Below are positions 1 to 5,675 of a stretch of DNA of 5,675 nt, piece after piece. Positions within the stretch are counted from its first letter, which is position 1; the number at the start of each line of letters is the position of its first letter. Source of the DNA: Bacilli bacterium (GTDB lineage Bacteria; Bacillota; Bacilli; Tumebacillales; JAQBPP01); the NCBI GenBank assembly GCA_028287455.1, contig JAQBPP010000116.1, positions 1 through 5,675 on the forward strand, in the 5' to 3' direction. The position numbers and the translations under genes were made by a program. The notes beneath the pieces were generated by a model that was given only the letters and a program-made list of their open reading frames with translations, was not told the DNA's origin and made no database searches.

Positions 1-341
1 TCGCTTTTAATCGTCGGATTGTGCCGCAGTGAATTAACTGATATAAACATCGAGTAATAGACAGTGAGTTCAGCAATTTCCGGAATCAGAGATTGGATAA
101 AGATAGTCGAACGATTTGGATCAATGCCTGCTGCCAAATAATCCACGGCTATCTGTTTGACATGTTGTTTCAATTGCTCAGGGCGATCAAAGTTGGTAGT
201 CAGGGCTTGAACATCAGCCAATAGCAAAAATGTCTCATACTTTTCCTGCAGTTCGACCCGATTTTGCAGGCTGCCGACATAATGCCCCAAATGCAAACGA
301 CCTGTCGTACGATCACCTGTTAGAATTCGTTCTTTTGCCAT
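1..341 (-). CDS. trpS: Tryptophanyl-tRNA synthetase, T-box-controlled paralogue (N-terminal part, runs off left edge)
   Basis: This is the first 113 codons of a class I aminoacyl-tRNA synthetase that attaches tryptophan to tRNA-Trp in the cytoplasm. The translation starts MAKERILTGDRTTGRLHLGH. TGDRxTGxLHLGH at residues 8-20 contains the class I HIGH signature as HLGH (17-20). It is followed by LLADVQALT (40-48) and, near the edge, SLRHNPTIK. These are typical of the TrpRS subgroup common in Firmicutes such as streptococci and clostridia, and they differ clearly from the complete TrpRS at 4377. The ATG at 341 has an AGGAG ribosome binding site at 350-354. The upstream leader is a T-box with a tryptophan specifier, which independently supports the substrate assignment. 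Gln45 stands where the complete copy has His (its residue 49). The KMSKS half and C-terminus lie outside the window, so intactness cannot be judged. An auxiliary role is inferred. Confidence 0.93.
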   Translation of the reverse strand, partial: MAKERILTGDRTTGRLHLGHYVGSLQNRVELQEKYETFLLLADVQALTTNFDRPEQLKQHVKQIAVDYLAAGIDPNRSTIFIQSLIPEIAELTVYYSMFISVNSLRHNPTIKS

Positions 342-385
342 TTGTCCCACTCCTGTTCTGAGGATGAATTGATGTAAATAAACGC

Positions 386-419
386 AAAAAATCCCACGCC
401 CTGGATAGGGACGTGGGAT
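386..419 (-). terminator. T-box intrinsic terminator
   Basis: In minus sense, ATCCCACG (412-419) pairs with CGTGGGAT (391-398). After a one-base bulge, CCC (408-410) pairs with GGG (401-403 on the minus transcript, around a short TATCCA-type loop). Five further U residues follow at 386-390. The 5' arm contains the CCCT that would instead pair with AGGG of the T-box, so terminator and antiterminator are mutually exclusive. Confidence 0.92.
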
Positions 420-690
420 CGTGGTGCCACCCTAATTAGTCATAGAAAAAAGACTCTCTTAGCCAGTACAGAAGTGGTCGCCAAACGACCCTTCGATACC
501 TGTCTCTTGTTAACGGAGAGACCGCCCGGCTCAACCTACTTTACTTGCCAGTTAATCCTTGTTCGGTTAGCAGCTCAGAAGGCCATTCTGTATTCGATCT
601 GCACTGGTTTACACCGGCCACCAGCTCTCTGCAGCAAATCTTGAATACATACTCTTCTTCATCATCGCCAAATTCTTTTTTAATTTTCAC
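386..690 (-). promoter_or_regulatory. T-box leader (tRNA-Trp-sensing riboswitch) of the left trpS
   Basis: The minus-strand leader carries all the hallmarks of a transcriptional T-box. Stem I has a specifier loop with an AGUA S-turn (650-653) facing GAA, and the specifier codon UGG lies at 583-585 (minus sense). Helices GUAUUC/GAAUAC (643-648 with 590-595) and AGAAG/CUUCU (654-658 with 577-581) flank it. The distal part contains AGAGAGCTGGTGG and GGTGTAAACC, as in known T-boxes. A stem II-like hairpin pairs 502-507 with 517-522, and a stem III-like hairpin spans 471-494. The conserved T-box AGGGTGGCACCACG is at 420-433. Uncharged tRNA-Trp should stabilise the antiterminator (AGGG 430-433 with CCCT 407-410) and allow trpS expression; charged tRNA leaves the terminator. 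The 5' boundary is estimated from the promoter. Confidence 0.93.
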
Positions 691-691
691 C

Positions 692-721
692 ACTATATAC
701 TCGTATAATCGGTGCTGTCAA
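692..721 (-). promoter_or_regulatory. Predicted sigma-A promoter of the T-box/trpS transcript
   Basis: In minus sense a perfect TTGACA (716-721) is followed by TATATA (694-699) at 16 nt, or by the overlapping TATAGT (692-697) at 18 nt. Transcription would begin near 685, just ahead of T-box stem I. The position fits the leader well; the exact -10 hexamer is uncertain. Confidence 0.7.
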
Positions 722-812
722 GAGGTTTTTTATCAAGTGATGCCGCCCATGTTTTACCTGTTTCTATGATACTATTTAATCAAGTGACTTCTTATAACAC
801 GGGGGAATCTGA

Positions 813-1262
813 GTGGAAGGCGACTTTGACCGCACGTGGGATGGACTGCCGATCAGCAAAGAAAAACCGCATGGAACAGCAGTAATCGTCTTTAAAAGAA
901 CAGCTGATGGATTGCTGTATCTGATGTTACACAGAGGCCATCAAGGGTTTGACTATGAAGGCGAATGGGCATGGGGATCTCCAGCCGGAGCCCGTCTGCC
1001 GGAAGAGCCCGTAGAAGAAACCGTTATGCGTGAATTGATCGAAGAAACGGGCTTAGTACTGCCCTGTCACCTAACTGAATTTGGAAATGAGGATTGGTAT
1101 GTCTATTGGGCAGAGGCCCCTTTAGATGCAATAGTTATACTTTCAGAAGAACATGATAGGTTTGAATGGCTGGCATGCGAGGAAGCGGCCGGTAAATGTC
1201 TGCCTGACTTTATTGGCACACAACTGCAACAGGTAGATGAGCTTCTTTCAAAAAACGATTGA
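813..1262 (+). CDS. Nudix hydrolase family protein
   Basis: This 149-residue cytoplasmic protein contains a perfect Nudix box at residues 59-81: GARLPEE, then after seven residues from P66 the core REUxEExGU as RELIEETGL (73-81). Glu77 and Glu78 with Glu74 are the expected metal ligands. Nudix enzymes hydrolyse a nucleoside diphosphate linked to another moiety, using Mg2+ or Mn2+. The N-terminus (TWDGLPISKEKPHGTAVIVFKR) leads into the first beta strands of the fold, and the length is normal for a single-domain member. The substrate cannot be read from the sequence. The start is GTG at 813, with a GGGGGA ribosome binding site at 801-806; the next in-frame Met would remove part of the fold. The aldo/keto reductase begins 21 bp downstream, so the two are probably co-transcribed. 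No clear plus-strand promoter was identified. Confidence 0.92.
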   Translation: MEGDFDRTWDGLPISKEKPHGTAVIVFKRTADGLLYLMLHRGHQGFDYEGEWAWGSPAGARLPEEPVEETVMRELIEETGLVLPCHLTEFGNEDWYVYWAEAPLDAIVILSEEHDRFEWLACEEAAGKCLPDFIGTQLQQVDELLSKND

Positions 1263-1283
1263 TCAATTGGAGAGTGAATCAGA

Positions 1284-2267
1284 ATGAATTATCGTGAACT
1301 TGGAAATACAGGTCTCAAAGTAAGCGAAGTGAGTTTTGGCACTTGGGCGATAGGCGGTTCATGGGGCGGGGTAAATGACGATCAGTCTCGCAAAGCTATC
1401 GAGCGAGCAATCGATGCCGGTGTGAATTTCTTCGACACGGCTGATGTATACGGAGATGGTCATAGCGAAGAGTTGCTCGCGCAACTCACTGCACACAAAA
1501 AAGACTCGATTTATGTGGCGACCAAGTTCTGCCGTGCCGGCGATATTCACGACCCTGCCACTTATTCCGAGCAGACTGTAAGAGGTTATTGTGAAGCCAG
1601 TCTGCGCAGGTTAAAACGTGATTCAATCGATCTGTACCAAGTTCATTGTCCGCCGCTGGAAATCTTGCAGCAAGGCGATCTGTTTACAGTCCTGGACAAG
1701 TTGAAGCAGGAAGGTAAGCTTCGTCATTATGGTGTGAGTGTCGAAACAGTGGAAGAAGGGCTGTTTTGTTTAACACAGCCAAATGTGCAGGCCTTGCAAG
1801 TGATTTATAACGTTTTTCGCCAAAAACCTGGTGATCAATTGTTCCCAGCGGCGAAGGCCAAAGGGGTCGGCATACTCGTGCGTCTTCCGCTCGCAAGCGG
1901 CCTCTTGACGGGGAAATTCACCAAAGAGAGCACATTTGAACAAGATGATCATCGAAACTATAATACCAATGGAGAATCGTTTAATGTCGGTGAAACTTTC
2001 GCAGGCCTTGATTTTGCTTATGGTGTGGAATTAAGTGAGCAGCTGCGATGGATTGCAGGTGGACGTGGCAATATGACACGAGCTGCCTTGCGCTGGATCC
2101 TGGATAACGAAGACATCAGCTGTGTGATCCCAGGCTTTAAATCAGTCGCTCAAGTGGAAGACAACCTGCGCGCAATCGACGTGCCTGCATTTACCCCAGC
2201 AGAAAAACAAAGGCTGACCGATTTTTATCGCAGCCAGGTACATGATGCGATACGCGGCGCTTATTAG
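1284..2267 (+). CDS. Aldo/keto reductase family oxidoreductase
   Basis: This 327-residue protein is a soluble NAD(P)H-dependent reductase of carbonyl compounds with the TIM-barrel fold of the AKR superfamily. It opens with the typical MNYRELGNTGLKVSEVSFGTW. The catalytic tetrad is complete: Asp51 (FFDTADVYG), Tyr56, Lys81 (VATKF) and His121 (LYQVHCPP). The C-terminal cofactor-binding part is recognisable at about residues 265-295 (RAALRWIL, then VIPGFKSVAQVEDNL). Length is normal for this family. A GGAG ribosome binding site at 1269-1272 precedes the ATG by 11 nt. It follows the Nudix gene by 21 bp with no terminator between them, so they likely form a two-gene operon. The physiological substrate is not predictable; a stress or detoxification role is only a guess. 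Its stop lies 5 bp from the convergent recQ stop. Confidence 0.93.
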   Translation: MNYRELGNTGLKVSEVSFGTWAIGGSWGGVNDDQSRKAIERAIDAGVNFFDTADVYGDGHSEELLAQLTAHKKDSIYVATKFCRAGDIHDPATYSEQTVRGYCEASLRRLKRDSIDLYQVHCPPLEILQQGDLFTVLDKLKQEGKLRHYGVSVETVEEGLFCLTQPNVQALQVIYNVFRQKPGDQLFPAAKAKGVGILVRLPLASGLLTGKFTKESTFEQDDHRNYNTNGESFNVGETFAGLDFAYGVELSEQLRWIAGGRGNMTRAALRWILDNEDISCVIPGFKSVAQVEDNLRAIDVPAFTPAEKQRLTDFYRSQVHDAIRGAY

Positions 2268-2272
2268 GATTT

Positions 2273-4249
2273 CTAAAGCGACTGCCATCTGTCCTGCAAA
2301 CTCGCCAGTTCCCGGCTGTTGTACGGTTTGTTCTCTCGCTGTAAAAGCAGTTCCAACTGCAGTTTGAACTTCTCACGATAAGCCGAATCAAACTGCACCA
2401 CGATCGGATCCAATTCCAATTTCCCAAGCGCCTTCAGTGCATATTGACGGACTTGGGGATTGGAATCACGTGCCGCTTTTAACAATTGCGGGATGACCTC
2501 GGGACTCCCGATCTTGCCTAAAGCGGAACAGGCCATTCTTCTGACACTGACAGACTGCCCGCACAAAAGTTCCAGCAACCGTTTGATTCCCTCCGTGGAA
2601 CGATCCTCACCTAACCGAAACGCCTCCTCACTCTCTGTCTGAGGAAGACTGGGTACTGCATTCGAATGACCCGCGGCGATTTCTGTGGCAGCTTGAATCA
2701 TTTCGTCTGAGGCAGCGTCAGCACCTGGGTCTTCCTCATGCAGCTGTTTGCTGCACCAATCGCAGCAGTTCTGCTTGCGAGTTTCTGCGCGGTTTTTCTC
2801 CTCGAAGTAGCTCAGAATCTGCCGTCTTCTACAGCCATCCGTTTTTAAGACCCGCACCATGTCCGCATAACGGGTAAAGCGTCTTTGCTTCAGCGTTTGC
2901 AGCTCCTGCAGCACAGGTCCCAAAGCAGCTTCCAGCTGCGCAGTATTAACACCTACCAACAGTTGCTGTGCTGTGTCCTCTCTGCTTACAATCGCCTGAT
3001 GCTTGTCGAGCAGATGAACCAGCAGCTCCAACTGCTCTTCACTCATGCCCAGTTGTCTCATCAGAACCGGCTTCGACACAGGCCTTAGCGAGTCCGCAGA
3101 GGTTCGTTCAACGCTTGCCAACACTTGGATGAAGTTCTCCACCTGTTGTTGATCAGGAAACTCCTTACGCACAAAATACTGGTGAACACCGCGATCTTGA
3201 TCAGCGTAAATAATATGACAGACCGCAGGATCTCCATCTCGTCCGGCACGTCCCGCTTCCTGATAATACGATTCAACTGAAGACGGAATATGCAAATGCA
3301 GAACAAACCGGATATCCGGTTTGTCAATCCCCATGCCAAACGCATTGGTTGCCACGATGAGGTCGATTCGGCCTAAAGTAAACTCACGCTGTACTGCAGT
3401 GCGGTCTTCAGTCGACATCCCAGCGTGGTAACACCGGACAGTTCGGCTTGTAATTAGAGATTGCAAATAGCGCGCCATCTCCACCGCTTCATTGCGGGAC
3501 GCTACGTAGACGATTCCTGCACCTGTTTTCTCCAGCAAAAACTGCAGGGCCAGTTCATATTTGGTTTGCCTGTTTCGAGCAAGCGCCACCGAAAAAGTTA
3601 AGTTTGCGCGATCAAAACTCGCGATATATTCGAGTGGGGACTTCAGGCCAACGTGATAGGCAATATCTTCGCGCACTCTTGCAGTTGCTGTAGCTGTTAA
3701 CGCCAGCACAGGCGTCTGTGGCAGAGCGGACCGCACATCGCGAATCTGCAAATAGTCAGTCCGAAAATCATGACCCCATTCGGATACGCAATGCGCTTCA
3801 TCTACTGCAAGCAAGGATACAGTCAATTCCCCAAGCCAACTTCGAAAGTTCTTCGAGCGCAACCGTTCAGGCGCAAGGTAGACCAGTTTGTAATGTCCAC
3901 GCGTGATTTCCTGCATTCGTTTGTCTTGTTCGTACTTGGGAAGTGATGAGTTCAAATAAGTGGAAGTGTGAATGTTTCGACGGCCTAAATTATCGACTTG
4001 ATCCTGCATGAGTGCAATTAATGGAGAAATTACGATCGTAACGCCTGGCAGCAGCAGCGCAGGCAGTTGGTAGCAAAGCGACTTGCCCGCACCGGTCGCC
4101 AAAACCGCGAGCACATCCTGACCTGCGAGTAACGCGCTGATAATTTCATGCTGTCCAGTGCGAAATTCGCGATAACCATAAAAGTGTTCGAGCTGCTGCT
4201 CCAGACTGGATCCCATACCGCTTAAGAGGTTTGCAACTGGTAGGTTCAC
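2273..4249 (-). CDS. recQ: RecQ-family ATP-dependent DNA helicase with C-terminal HEAT-like repeats
   Basis: This 658-residue superfamily 2 helicase should unwind DNA 3' to 5' in recombination and repair. Visible motifs are motif 0 FRTGQ (29-33), Walker A TGAGKS (52-57), DEAH (150-153) followed by the RecQ aromatic-rich loop CVSEWGHDFR (154-163), motif III LTATAT (184-189), motif V ATNAFGMGIDKPDIR (300-314) and motif VI YYQEAGRAGRDG (328-339). A zinc-site-like Cys set lies at 473, 495, 496 and 499. It follows the helicase core by about 130 residues rather than the roughly 50 in E. coli RecQ; residues about 385-470 look like an inserted winged-helix-like segment. No HRDC domain is seen. After an acidic linker (500-550) the C-terminus carries two HEAT/PBS-lyase-like repeats (about 554-612). 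The start is GTG 4249 with GGGG at 4260-4263; Met12 (4216) is a weaker alternative. Confidence 0.93.
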   Translation of the reverse strand: MNLPVANLLSGMGSSLEQQLEHFYGYREFRTGQHEIISALLAGQDVLAVLATGAGKSLCYQLPALLLPGVTIVISPLIALMQDQVDNLGRRNIHTSTYLNSSLPKYEQDKRMQEITRGHYKLVYLAPERLRSKNFRSWLGELTVSLLAVDEAHCVSEWGHDFRTDYLQIRDVRSALPQTPVLALTATATARVREDIAYHVGLKSPLEYIASFDRANLTFSVALARNRQTKYELALQFLLEKTGAGIVYVASRNEAVEMARYLQSLITSRTVRCYHAGMSTEDRTAVQREFTLGRIDLIVATNAFGMGIDKPDIRFVLHLHIPSSVESYYQEAGRAGRDGDPAVCHIIYADQDRGVHQYFVRKEFPDQQQVENFIQVLASVERTSADSLRPVSKPVLMRQLGMSEEQLELLVHLLDKHQAIVSREDTAQQLLVGVNTAQLEAALGPVLQELQTLKQRRFTRYADMVRVLKTDGCRRRQILSYFEEKNRAETRKQNCCDWCSKQLHEEDPGADAASDEMIQAATEIAAGHSNAVPSLPQTESEEAFRLGEDRSTEGIKRLLELLCGQSVSVRRMACSALGKIGSPEVIPQLLKAARDSNPQVRQYALKALGKLELDPIVVQFDSAYREKFKLQLELLLQRENKPYNSRELASLQDRWQSL

Positions 4250-4285
4250 AACGTTTCATCCCCGGCCGAACGCAATTTATTTACT

Positions 4286-4291
4286 AGTATA
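4286..4291 (-). promoter_or_regulatory. Possible extended -10 promoter element for recQ
   Basis: Minus sense reads TGGTATACT: a TATACT hexamer (5 of 6 matches to consensus) preceded by TGn, the extended -10 pattern. Transcription would start near 4279, leaving a short 5' leader before the GTG at 4249. No good -35 sits at standard spacing (TAGACA at 4315-4320 is too far), so the call is tentative. Confidence 0.4.
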
Positions 4292-4376
4292 CCATATGGC
4301 TATGCTTGAAGTATTGTCTAAAAAACTGTAGCCTAAGGGAAAAGCCTATTTTCTGTGCAATGGAGTGACGCGGACA

Positions 4377-5381
4377 ATGACTAACACGCAACAACACAAA
4401 CGGGTTTTTTCAGGTGTTCAACCAACTGGCGATGTACATATCGGCAATTATCTGGGTGCAATGAAACAATTCGTCGATCTGCAGCATCAGGCGGATTGTT
4501 TTTTCTGCGTGGTGGACCTGCACGCATTGACACTTCCGCAGGAGCCGGAGCAGCTTCGGCAAAAGACGCTGGAAGTAGCAGCATTGTATTTAGCGATCGG
4601 ACTGGATCCGAAACAGGCTACGATCTTCGTTCAATCCCACGTGCCAGGGCATGCAGAGCTCGGCTGGCTGCTCCAATGTGTAGCTCGTATGGGTGAAATG
4701 AGCCGCATGACGCAGTTTAAGGAAAAAGGGGAAGGCCGCGATACTGTCAGCGTTGGGTTGTTCACGTATCCAGCTTTAATGGCAGCAGACATTCTGCTTT
4801 ATCAAACCGATGTAGTACCGGTGGGTGAAGACCAGAAACAGCACCTGGAATTGACGAGGGATTTGGCGGAGCGCTTTAACACTCGGTTTGGCGAGACGTT
4901 TCGAATTCCCGAACCGTTTATTGGCAAAGTGGGCGCGCGGATTATGAGCCTTGATGAACCCACCAAAAAAATGAGCAAAAGCTCACCAAGTCCAGCCAGC
5001 CGGATTACGTTGCTGGAAGAGCCGGATTCTATCCGCAAGAAGTTAATGCGAGCAGTGACTGACGCTGATAATGAGATACGATTTGATGAAGACCAGAAGC
5101 CAGGTGTATCCAATCTTCTGTCTATTTACAGCTTGTTTTCAGGTGAATCAATCGATCAAATAGCAGGTCGGTTTACTGGACAAGGATACGGCACGTTGAA
5201 GAAGGAACTGGTCGAAGTGGTGATCGATAAGCTGACCCCTGTGCAGCAAACTTTTCACCGCCTCATGAACGACCGCTCAGAGATTGAACAGATATTGCGG
5301 ATGGGCGCGAACAAGGCGGAGCAAGTGGCGCTCGTCACGCTCACCCAGGTGAAGGAAAAGATGGGCTTAGTGCGGCGATAA
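4377..5381 (+). CDS. trpS: Tryptophanyl-tRNA synthetase (complete, housekeeping type)
   Basis: This is a complete class I TrpRS that charges tRNA-Trp with tryptophan using ATP. From the ATG it has 334 residues, the usual length. Seen in order: FSGVQPTGDVHIGNYLGAMK (11-30) with the HIGH-type motif HIGN at 21-24, VVDLHALT (45-52), LTYP-like FTYPALMAADILLY (129-142), VGEDQKQHLELTRDLAERFN (149-168), GARIMSLDEPTKKMSKS (186-202, KMSKS loop 198-202) and KPGVSNLLSIYS (241-252). It closely resembles Bacillus-type TrpRS. I choose ATG 4377 because GGAGTGA (4362-4368) lies 8 nt upstream. An in-frame GTG at 4365 would overlap that site and lacks its own, though it would add only four residues. There is no T-box in the 127 bp upstream, unlike the left paralogue. 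The gene diverges from recQ and ends in an intrinsic terminator. The residue after KMSKS is Ser where Asp is usual. Confidence 0.95.
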   Translation: MTNTQQHKRVFSGVQPTGDVHIGNYLGAMKQFVDLQHQADCFFCVVDLHALTLPQEPEQLRQKTLEVAALYLAIGLDPKQATIFVQSHVPGHAELGWLLQCVARMGEMSRMTQFKEKGEGRDTVSVGLFTYPALMAADILLYQTDVVPVGEDQKQHLELTRDLAERFNTRFGETFRIPEPFIGKVGARIMSLDEPTKKMSKSSPSPASRITLLEEPDSIRKKLMRAVTDADNEIRFDEDQKPGVSNLLSIYSLFSGESIDQIAGRFTGQGYGTLKKELVEVVIDKLTPVQQTFHRLMNDRSEIEQILRMGANKAEQVALVTLTQVKEKMGLVRR

Positions 5382-5383
5382 AC

Positions 5384-5440
5384 TGTACAATCCTTACTCG
5401 CTTAATTGCAAGCAAACGTTCGCAAGGTTGTACATTTTTT
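5384..5440 (+). terminator. Intrinsic terminator of trpS
   Basis: TGTACAA (5384-5390) pairs with TTGTACA (5428-5434). After a one-base bulge, CCTT (5392-5395) pairs with AAGG (5424-5427), and six T residues follow (5435-5440). It begins three bases after the trpS stop, so it should end that transcript. Confidence 0.85.
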
Positions 5441-5451
5441 CGACATTGTTA

Positions 5452-5539
5452 AAAAAACATTAGTTCCTTTCGACGCGGCTTTTGCTTGCAATGAAGCAGA
5501 AAAAACATTCGTTCCTTTCGACGCGACTTTTGCTTGCAA
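5452..5539. repeat. Two tandem copies of a 40-bp repeat (period 48 bp)
   Basis: Bases 5452-5491 and 5500-5539 match at 38 of 40 positions, differing at 5462/5510 (A/C) and at the G/A within GACGCG[G/A]C. Each begins with A6 then CATT and ends TTTGCTTGCAA. An 11-bp inverted copy of that end (TTGCAAGCAAA) lies at 5406-5416. The second copy doubles as the left arm of the downstream hairpin. The cluster looks like an amplified non-coding hairpin element. Confidence 0.85.
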
Positions 5540-5568
5540 CCGGAGCAAGAAAGGAACGAATGTTTTTT
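5500..5568. terminator. Bidirectional intrinsic terminator between convergent trpS and the right-edge gene
   Basis: Bases 5500-5519 and 5549-5568 are perfect 20-bp reverse complements, flanked by A6 on the left and T6 on the right, so each strand reads hairpin followed by a U tract. The 29-nt loop contains an inner CTTGC/GCAAG stem. On the minus strand it starts seven bases after the stop of the right-edge gene and should terminate it; on the plus strand it backs up the trpS terminator. Confidence 0.85.
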
Positions 5569-5574
5569 CCGAGC

Positions 5575-5675
5575 TCACGAACGCGATTTTTTAGCTTTAG
5601 CCGATGATTTGACCGGGCGCTTTTTTGGCTGAACCACCGTCCCGTCTAAAAACAACGCCATCCAAATATCATCCT
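5575..5675 (-). CDS. C-terminal end of an unidentified protein with a lysine-rich tail (runs off right edge)
   Basis: The minus-strand frame is open from the right edge to a TGA at 5575-5577, giving the last 32 residues of a protein. It reads DDIWMALFLDGTVVQP and then a basic tail from KKRPVK to the end KSRS, with eight Lys/Arg in its first sixteen residues. I do not recognise the family from so short a piece. The reasons to believe it is real are the strong hairpin terminator placed just after the stop and its orientation convergent with trpS. The tail suggests binding to nucleic acid or another polyanion, but basic tails also occur in cell-envelope and ribosome-associated proteins, so no function is assigned. 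Confidence 0.55.
   Translation of the reverse strand, partial: DDIWMALFLDGTVVQPKKRPVKSSAKAKKSRS

Noticed and set aside
545..769. Plus-strand open frame of 74 codons
   Set aside because: It lies antisense to the T-box leader and its promoter, is Ser/Thr/Phe-rich with no family resemblance, and has no good ribosome binding site.
3085..3345. Minus-strand 86-codon frame and other frames inside recQ, the reductase and trpS
   Set aside because: They overlap well-supported genes in other frames and show no recognisable motifs.
4365..4376. GTG 4365 as the start of the complete trpS
   Set aside because: This GTG is inside the GGAGTGA ribosome binding site that serves ATG 4377, and the nearest purine-rich site upstream (4335-4340) is too far away.
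4250..4376. Possible second T-box or attenuator before the complete trpS
   Set aside because: The gap is too short for a T-box, lacks the AGGGTGG sequence and has no terminator hairpin.
5406..5594. Plus-strand open frame of 62 codons with a repeated VPFDA[AT]FACN peptide
   Set aside because: It starts at a TTG inside the trpS terminator hairpin without a ribosome binding site and is built from the tandem DNA repeat and hairpin arms. It is better explained as non-coding repeat and terminator; the repeat period merely happens to be a multiple of three.
1..5675. CRISPR, transposon, toxin-antitoxin or defence system
   Set aside because: No repeat-spacer array, transposase, inverted-repeat-bounded element, or small gene pair is visible; the gene content is housekeeping in character.

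Overview
The window looks like chromosomal DNA from a Gram-positive, low-to-moderate GC Firmicute, probably of the order Bacillales. The reasons are a complete T-box leader RNA, GGAG-type ribosome binding sites, GTG starts, strong U-tract terminators and a TrpRS of the Bacillus type. The genus cannot be fixed from the sequence alone. No mobile element, tRNA, rRNA or CRISPR array is visible.

Layout. Bases 1-341 (minus) are the first 113 codons of a tryptophanyl-tRNA synthetase that runs off the left edge. Upstream, about 386-690 (minus) is a tryptophan-type T-box leader with a UGG specifier, AGGGTGG T-box sequence and terminator hairpin, fed by a promoter near 692-721. Diverging from it on the plus strand is a compact pair: a Nudix hydrolase (813-1262) and an aldo/keto reductase (1284-2267). 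The reductase converges on a RecQ-family helicase (2273-4249, minus) with only 5 bp between the stop codons. RecQ diverges from a second, complete trpS (4377-5381, plus) across a 127-bp gap. After that trpS come an intrinsic terminator, a 40-bp sequence present twice in tandem, and a strong bidirectional hairpin. The right edge holds the last 32 codons of a minus-strand gene with a very basic tail.

How the genes fit together. The notable feature is two different TrpRS genes within about 4 kb. One looks like the ordinary housekeeping enzyme and has no T-box. The other belongs to a different sequence subgroup and is controlled by uncharged tRNA-Trp. This suggests a constitutive enzyme plus an inducible back-up, perhaps one insensitive to a TrpRS inhibitor. 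The RecQ is unusual in ending with HEAT-like repeats instead of an HRDC domain. The Nudix and reductase genes look like an ordinary housekeeping or stress operon. I see no defence island or wholly new system; the most rewarding items are the T-box/TrpRS pair, the RecQ-HEAT architecture and the duplicated terminator repeat.
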